A program made the translations under genes and the position numbers. A stretch of 9,663 nt of DNA from Thermoplasmata archaeon. Its GTDB lineage: Archaea > Thermoplasmatota > Thermoplasmata > Thermoplasmatales > Thermoplasmataceae. A model generated the notes under the pieces. It made no database searches. It was not told the origin of the DNA and saw only the letters and a list, made by a program, of their open reading frames with translations. Location: NCBI GenBank assembly GCA_021819605.1, contig JAKAQT010000053.1, positions 1 through 9,663 on the forward strand, given 5' to 3'. Below are positions 6,526 to 9,663 of the stretch, one piece after another (the first letter of the stretch is position 1; each line of letters opens with the position of its first letter).

Positions 6526-6538
6526 AAGGTCAGAGAAT
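6513..6538. terminator. Perfect 9-bp inverted repeat over the convergent stop codons
   Basis: ATTCTCTGA (6513-6521) and TCAGAGAAT (6530-6538) are exact reverse complements separated by an 8-nt loop. The plus-strand TGA (6523-6525) lies in the loop and the minus-strand TGA (6532-6530) lies in the right arm. RNA from either strand can form the hairpin. No T-tract follows on either side, so it is not a classical intrinsic terminator. A role in 3'-end formation, or in limiting read-through between the valS operon and glnA, is inference. Confidence 0.45.
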
Positions 6539-7864
6539 GGGCAGGTACCTGTCCAGTTCCCATTTTGTGACATAGGATCTGAAAGCATCCCACTCCCGCT
6601 GCTTCACGGTTATGAAGTTCTCAAAGATATGCTCCCCGAGGATCTCCTTCATTAATTTGCTGTTACGGAAATGGTGCAGAGCTTCCCCAAGGCTCTCAGG
6701 CATGGACTGTATTCCATGCTTGACGCGCTCCTCTGCGGTCATGTGGAATATATCTTTTTCCACGGGGTCAGGTGGCTTTATATTGTGCTCAATGCCGTCA
6801 AGGCCGCATCCAAGGATCACGGCAAACTGCAGATAGGGGTTCCCAGCAGAATCCGGGCATCTGAGTTCCATTCTCTTCCTCATTCCGTTTCCTGCTGGCA
6901 CCCTGACAAGTGCCGATCTGTTCTTGTTTGCCCATGAAATATAAACCGGGGCCTCATAACCAGGGATGAGCCTCTTGTATGAGTTTACCCATGAAGCTAG
7001 CACCGCAGATGCCTGATTCACGTTCTTGAGTATGCCTCCAAGGTAGTGCATTCCAAGATCGCTGAGGCCATATTTCGTTCCCGCATCATAGAAAAGGTTC
7101 TCCTTTTCGCCTGTGGACATTATGCTCTGGTGAACATGCATACCCGATCCATTGACCCCGTTGATTGGTTTTGGCATGAACGTTGCATACATTCCATGGT
7201 TCTGCGCAACATTCTTTATGATGCTTTTGAGCATTGCAACCCTGTCTGCCATTACAAGTGCCTGGCCGTATCTGAGATCGATCTCGTGCTGGCCGTAAGC
7301 CACTTCATGATGAGCAGCCTCAGGCTGATAGCCCAGGTTGTACATTGATCTCAGGATATCCTGCCTGATCTCATTCGCTGCATCGATGGGGGTATTGTCG
7401 AAATATCCGCCATAGTCACTTGGAATTGCAGTTGGATTCCCCTGGCTGTCCCTTTTGAAAACAAAGAATTCGAACTCTGGCCCCACAAAGAAATCCATGT
7501 CCTTCTTGTGGAGTTTCTCAAGAACTCTCTCAAGGGCATATCTTGGATCTCCGGGAAATCTTGTGCCTTCAGGAGTGAATACATTGCAGATGAATCTTGC
7601 GGTCCTGACATCCTTTGTACTTTCAGGAAGGATAGCATATGTATTCAGGTCCGGATGGGCCCTCATATCAGATTCTTCAATCTGTGCGTACCCTGCCACT
7701 GAACTTCCATCAAAAACAACACCTTCCGTCAGTGCGCTCTCGAAACGGTTTTTAGGAACAGTCAGGGTCTTCACTGCCCCAACTATATCCATGAACTGAA
7801 GTTGCAAAAACTCAATATTATCCTGCTTTAGCCGGTCAAGGGCGAATTTAACATCCTCTTCCAT
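6530..7864 (-). CDS. glnA: Glutamine synthetase, type I (GSI-alpha-like)
   Basis: This enzyme makes glutamine from glutamate, ammonia and ATP and is the main ammonium-assimilation step; GSI works as a cytoplasmic dodecamer. The 444-residue product has the N-terminal beta-grasp domain with LQFMDIVGAVK and FDGSSVAGYAQIEESDM, then the catalytic domain. Metal ligands are E130, E132, E187, E194 and H243; the substrate segment is NGSGMHVHQS, the Arg-rich segment is SYKRLIPGYEAP, and NKNRSALVRVP and RMELRCPD follow. The length and the lack of a Tyr adenylylation loop near 362-376 fit GSI-alpha rather than GSI-beta. The residue aligned with B. subtilis Arg62, used in glutamine feedback, is Gln61. ATG 7864 is chosen over TTG 7870 because the TATA box at 7887-7895 predicts a start site next to it. 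It converges on the valS operon with 4 nt between stops. Confidence 0.97.
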   Translation of the reverse strand: MEEDVKFALDRLKQDNIEFLQLQFMDIVGAVKTLTVPKNRFESALTEGVVFDGSSVAGYAQIEESDMRAHPDLNTYAILPESTKDVRTARFICNVFTPEGTRFPGDPRYALERVLEKLHKKDMDFFVGPEFEFFVFKRDSQGNPTAIPSDYGGYFDNTPIDAANEIRQDILRSMYNLGYQPEAAHHEVAYGQHEIDLRYGQALVMADRVAMLKSIIKNVAQNHGMYATFMPKPINGVNGSGMHVHQSIMSTGEKENLFYDAGTKYGLSDLGMHYLGGILKNVNQASAVLASWVNSYKRLIPGYEAPVYISWANKNRSALVRVPAGNGMRKRMELRCPDSAGNPYLQFAVILGCGLDGIEHNIKPPDPVEKDIFHMTAEERVKHGIQSMPESLGEALHHFRNSKLMKEILGEHIFENFITVKQREWDAFRSYVTKWELDRYLPIL

Positions 7865-7886
7865 GCTCAAGCTAATTTTAGGTGCA

Positions 7887-7895
7887 CTTAAATAA
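7887..7895 (-). promoter_or_regulatory. TATA box of glnA
   Basis: On the minus strand the motif reads TTATTTAAG, centred about 27 nt from ATG 7864. This predicts a leaderless glnA mRNA and decides the start codon in favour of ATG over the TTG two codons earlier. Confidence 0.6.
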
Positions 7896-8185
7896 CTTTA
7901 GTTTCAAGCTGGTTAAATTTGTGAGAAATTCCTTCATTGCTTCGACATAACGTATATCGCCGGTATTACGTGCACTGCATGGGTTTTCGCGCAAAGAAAA
8001 AAAATCGATTTGCAGTATTTCCATATTGTTCGAGATGAAATCTGGCAGGCCGCAGCATCAGGCTCTGTTATTTTTTCGCACCTACATAAGTTATCAGGTG
8101 AACCTGCGGAAATCAACCCGGAAGGCAAAGTGTGTCAGGAAAGCCTTTTCACCACAGTCGCAAATCTGTATTTGAGGTAATTAAG
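7896..8185. other. Intergenic region upstream of glnA
   Basis: No convincing gene is visible. The region contains a partial palindrome ACGTA-N12-TACGT (7950-7971), about 55-80 bp upstream of the glnA box A and a conceivable regulator site. It also contains short inverted repeats, such as CCGCAG pairing with CTGCGG and CACCT pairing with AGGTG in about 8050-8110. None is strong enough to name as an operator or structured RNA. Confidence 0.35.
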
Positions 8186-8281
8186 ATGTTTGGAAAGCTT
8201 AAGATGAAAGTAGACGAGATTGACATACAGAAGATAAAGGTCAGGACAGAACTTGCCACCACATCATACTGTGTCGATTAA
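8186..8281 (+). CDS. Possible 31-residue ORF with good ribosome-binding site
   Basis: ATG 8186 is preceded by GAGGT at 7-nt spacing. It opens a 31-codon frame reading MFGKLKMKVDEIDIQKIKVR and ending in ELATTSYCVD before TAA 8279-8281. Codon choice looks ordinary for the neighbourhood and the peptide is Lys/Ile-rich and soluble. The stop overlaps the stop of the convergent TPR gene. It could be a genuine microprotein, or the 5' remnant of a longer gene cut off when the TPR-gene segment arrived. No clear TATA box is seen and no family is recognised. Confidence 0.35.
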   Translation: MFGKLKMKVDEIDIQKIKVRTELATTSYCVD

Positions 8282-9597
8282 TTTGCATTATTAATAAATT
8301 CATCATACTTATCTCTCACACCCAAATCTTTTAACAATAACCCAAATTGTTCTTCTTTTTCAGCTATAATATTATCTTTGTAACCGTATTTCTTCATGAT
8401 TTTTATATAAACTCCATAACCCTCGGCAATGAGCACAAACTGTTTCTTGATCATGTAGTTTTGTCTCATCTTTTCGAGGTTTATATCTGCAGATTTGAGG
8501 TCCTTAGTAGCGACATCATAGGCCATAAAAGCCTGATAGCTCATCCCAAGACCACGCGTATCAAAGTTTCTTCTGAAGTAATCAAATGCCTTTTCAATGT
8601 ATTCGTAGGCATCGCCGGCTCTTTTTGTGTAGAGATAGATCATGGCAATATTTAGACCGGAGAGGTGCTGAAGTCTTTCATTTCCGGTCCTGACAGCTAG
8701 ATGGTTAGATTCTATGACTGATTCAATCGCGGCATCGTAATCTCCAATGGAAAGAAATACCGAAGATTCGTTCTGATAACAGTACTGCAAATGTTGTTCA
8801 TCATTCATGGAAGTAAAGTACTGAATCGCTTGGTGATTTAGTGAAAAAAATTCCTTCAGGTTACCCATCCTAGCCAACGTGAGAGCTTCATTCATTTTTA
8901 CTTGATTCATTCCGGTTTGGTCATTCACTTCCTTGAATAAAAGAAGAGCCTCCTCAAAATACTGCATCGATGACTCAACATTCCCAGAGTAACCATAATA
9001 TGATCCCATTCCAAGATGCGCCTTTGCTGAAGTTAGAATGTCATCCGCTTCCTCTGCATATCGTATTGATCTTTCGAAGTGATTCCTGGCGAATTCAATG
9101 TCCATGCGATACAGGTTTATTGATCCGTATATCTGATGTGCCCTCCCTAGAAGTTTAGGATCATTTTTCTTAGAGCCGATCTCTATAAGGCTCGATCCAA
9201 GATCAAGTGCACGGTTGAAATTGCCTGCCTTCAGGAAATAATCTGCAAGTATGTAGGTTTCCTCAGATAATCCCTCCTTGCCGGCAAGGTAATTCTCAAG
9301 ATAGCCTCTTATGAGTTCAATGATCTTTTCATTGTTTTTCATGTAGTCCTTTGTCAGCCCGTTCTCAAAAATATCAATTCCGAGCTTTGTGGGCTTCAGG
9401 CTTATGCGATCTCCCTCGTCGTATGAAATGTATATCCAGTCCAGATCCCTCATGAACTGCAGGATAGGCATGGATTTCTGGTCACCGTATACATTGAAAT
9501 CCAGATCTTCAAGCTTCTGGAACTCCTTTTCCGGGATCAGGTGCCTGGCCAGAAGTTTGATTCCAGCGGGCGCAGATATATACATAGCAACGTGCAT
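8278..9597 (-). CDS. TPR-repeat protein with N-terminal winged-helix-like region
   Basis: The 439-residue product starts with a region (about 10-80) whose pattern, ending in DWIYISYDEGDRISLKPTKLGIDIFENG, resembles a winged-helix domain with a beta wing and final helix. A helical linker follows, then tandem TPR-like helix pairs from about 112 to 345. Examples are ILADYFLKAGNFNRALDLG, HLGMGSYYGYSGNVESSMQYFEEAL, SSVFLSIGDYDAAIESV and GLNIAMIYLYTKRAGDAYEYIEKAF. TPR arrays bind partner proteins, and winged-helix/TPR fusions are often signal-responsive regulators or scaffolds; its target is unknown. There are no membrane segments. ATG 9597 is the longest start, but ATG 9585 (MYISAPAG) is equally likely: AATAAAAA at 9611-9618 would place the TSS next to 9585, whereas TATAAT-like DNA at 9624-9630 would fit 9597. 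DNA here is more AT-rich than in valS or glnA. Confidence 0.8.
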   Translation of the reverse strand: MHVAMYISAPAGIKLLARHLIPEKEFQKLEDLDFNVYGDQKSMPILQFMRDLDWIYISYDEGDRISLKPTKLGIDIFENGLTKDYMKNNEKIIELIRGYLENYLAGKEGLSEETYILADYFLKAGNFNRALDLGSSLIEIGSKKNDPKLLGRAHQIYGSINLYRMDIEFARNHFERSIRYAEEADDILTSAKAHLGMGSYYGYSGNVESSMQYFEEALLLFKEVNDQTGMNQVKMNEALTLARMGNLKEFFSLNHQAIQYFTSMNDEQHLQYCYQNESSVFLSIGDYDAAIESVIESNHLAVRTGNERLQHLSGLNIAMIYLYTKRAGDAYEYIEKAFDYFRRNFDTRGLGMSYQAFMAYDVATKDLKSADINLEKMRQNYMIKKQFVLIAEGYGVYIKIMKKYGYKDNIIAEKEEQFGLLLKDLGVRDKYDEFINNAN

Positions 9598-9602
9598 TAA
9601 AA

Positions 9603-9632
9603 GTTATATGAATAAAAAGATTGCTATAATTG
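9603..9632 (-). promoter_or_regulatory. AT-rich promoter region of the TPR gene
   Basis: Two candidate box A elements occur on the minus strand, TTTTTATT (complement of 9611-9618) and ATTATAGC (complement of 9623-9630). They predict starts near 9588 and 9601 respectively, which leaves the translation start of the TPR gene undecided between ATG 9585 and ATG 9597. Confidence 0.4.
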
Positions 9633-9663
9633 AAAATTTAAGATGCGAAATTTTTCAGTAGAT

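Noticed and set aside
7950..7971. Partial palindrome ACGTA-N12-TACGT upstream of glnA as a nitrogen-regulator operator
   Set aside because: Only 5 bp on each side match, and the spacing does not correspond to a site I can name; kept only as a remark in the intergenic entry.
8035..8110. Possible structured RNA or riboswitch from nested short inverted repeats
   Set aside because: Stems are 5-6 bp, do not form a consistent nested fold, and match no RNA family I know.
7934..8128. 64-codon minus-strand ORF upstream of glnA
   Set aside because: No ribosome-binding site or promoter, unremarkable composition, and no recognisable domain.
1..9663. CRISPR array or C/D-box guide RNA cluster
   Set aside because: No regularly spaced repeats, and no paired RTGATGA/CTGA boxes at guide-RNA spacing were found in non-coding stretches.

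Overview
The window looks like a chromosomal stretch of an acidophilic, Thermoplasmatales-type euryarchaeon. This rests on an archaeal-type valyl-tRNA synthetase, TATA boxes placed about 26 nt upstream of start codons (leaderless transcripts), purine-rich Shine-Dalgarno sites only at internal operon genes, a tRNA gene without an encoded CCA, and an IS5-type transposase of the form with a long Lys/Arg/Glu-rich insert. The genus assignment is inference; no 16S or other phylogenetic marker is present.

Layout. 1-106: tRNA-Gly(UCC) with a probable promoter at the window edge. 107-439: no convincing gene; it holds one copy of a roughly 90-bp diverged repeat. 440-2114 (minus strand): a two-gene cassette. 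The upstream gene encodes a 412-residue exported, cysteine-free protein with a glycine-zipper hydrophobic segment. Four bases after its stop comes an 81-residue three-helix membrane protein, whose frame continues past a TAG stop for another 61 codons. 2166-2883 (plus): a degraded IS5-type transposase in three reading frames, followed by the second copy of the diverged repeat (2957-3040). 3055-3444 (minus): a DUF302 protein. 3610-5988 (plus): valS, then 3 nt later a 177-residue membrane-anchored ectodomain protein. 6530-7864 (minus): glnA, converging on the valS operon with 4 nt between stop codons and a perfect 9-bp inverted repeat over the junction. 7865-8281: mostly non-coding, with a possible 31-codon ORF. 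8278-9585 or 9597 (minus): a winged-helix-like/TPR protein.

The valS-glnA part is ordinary housekeeping DNA. The 350-3050 part is accessory: an exported-protein/membrane-protein pair bracketed by remnants in direct orientation that appear to be ends of the same IS family. The most interesting reading is that this pair is a mobile, possibly antagonistic module, with a pore-forming-like secreted protein and a small membrane partner that could be its immunity factor. That reading is inference from architecture, not from recognised homology.
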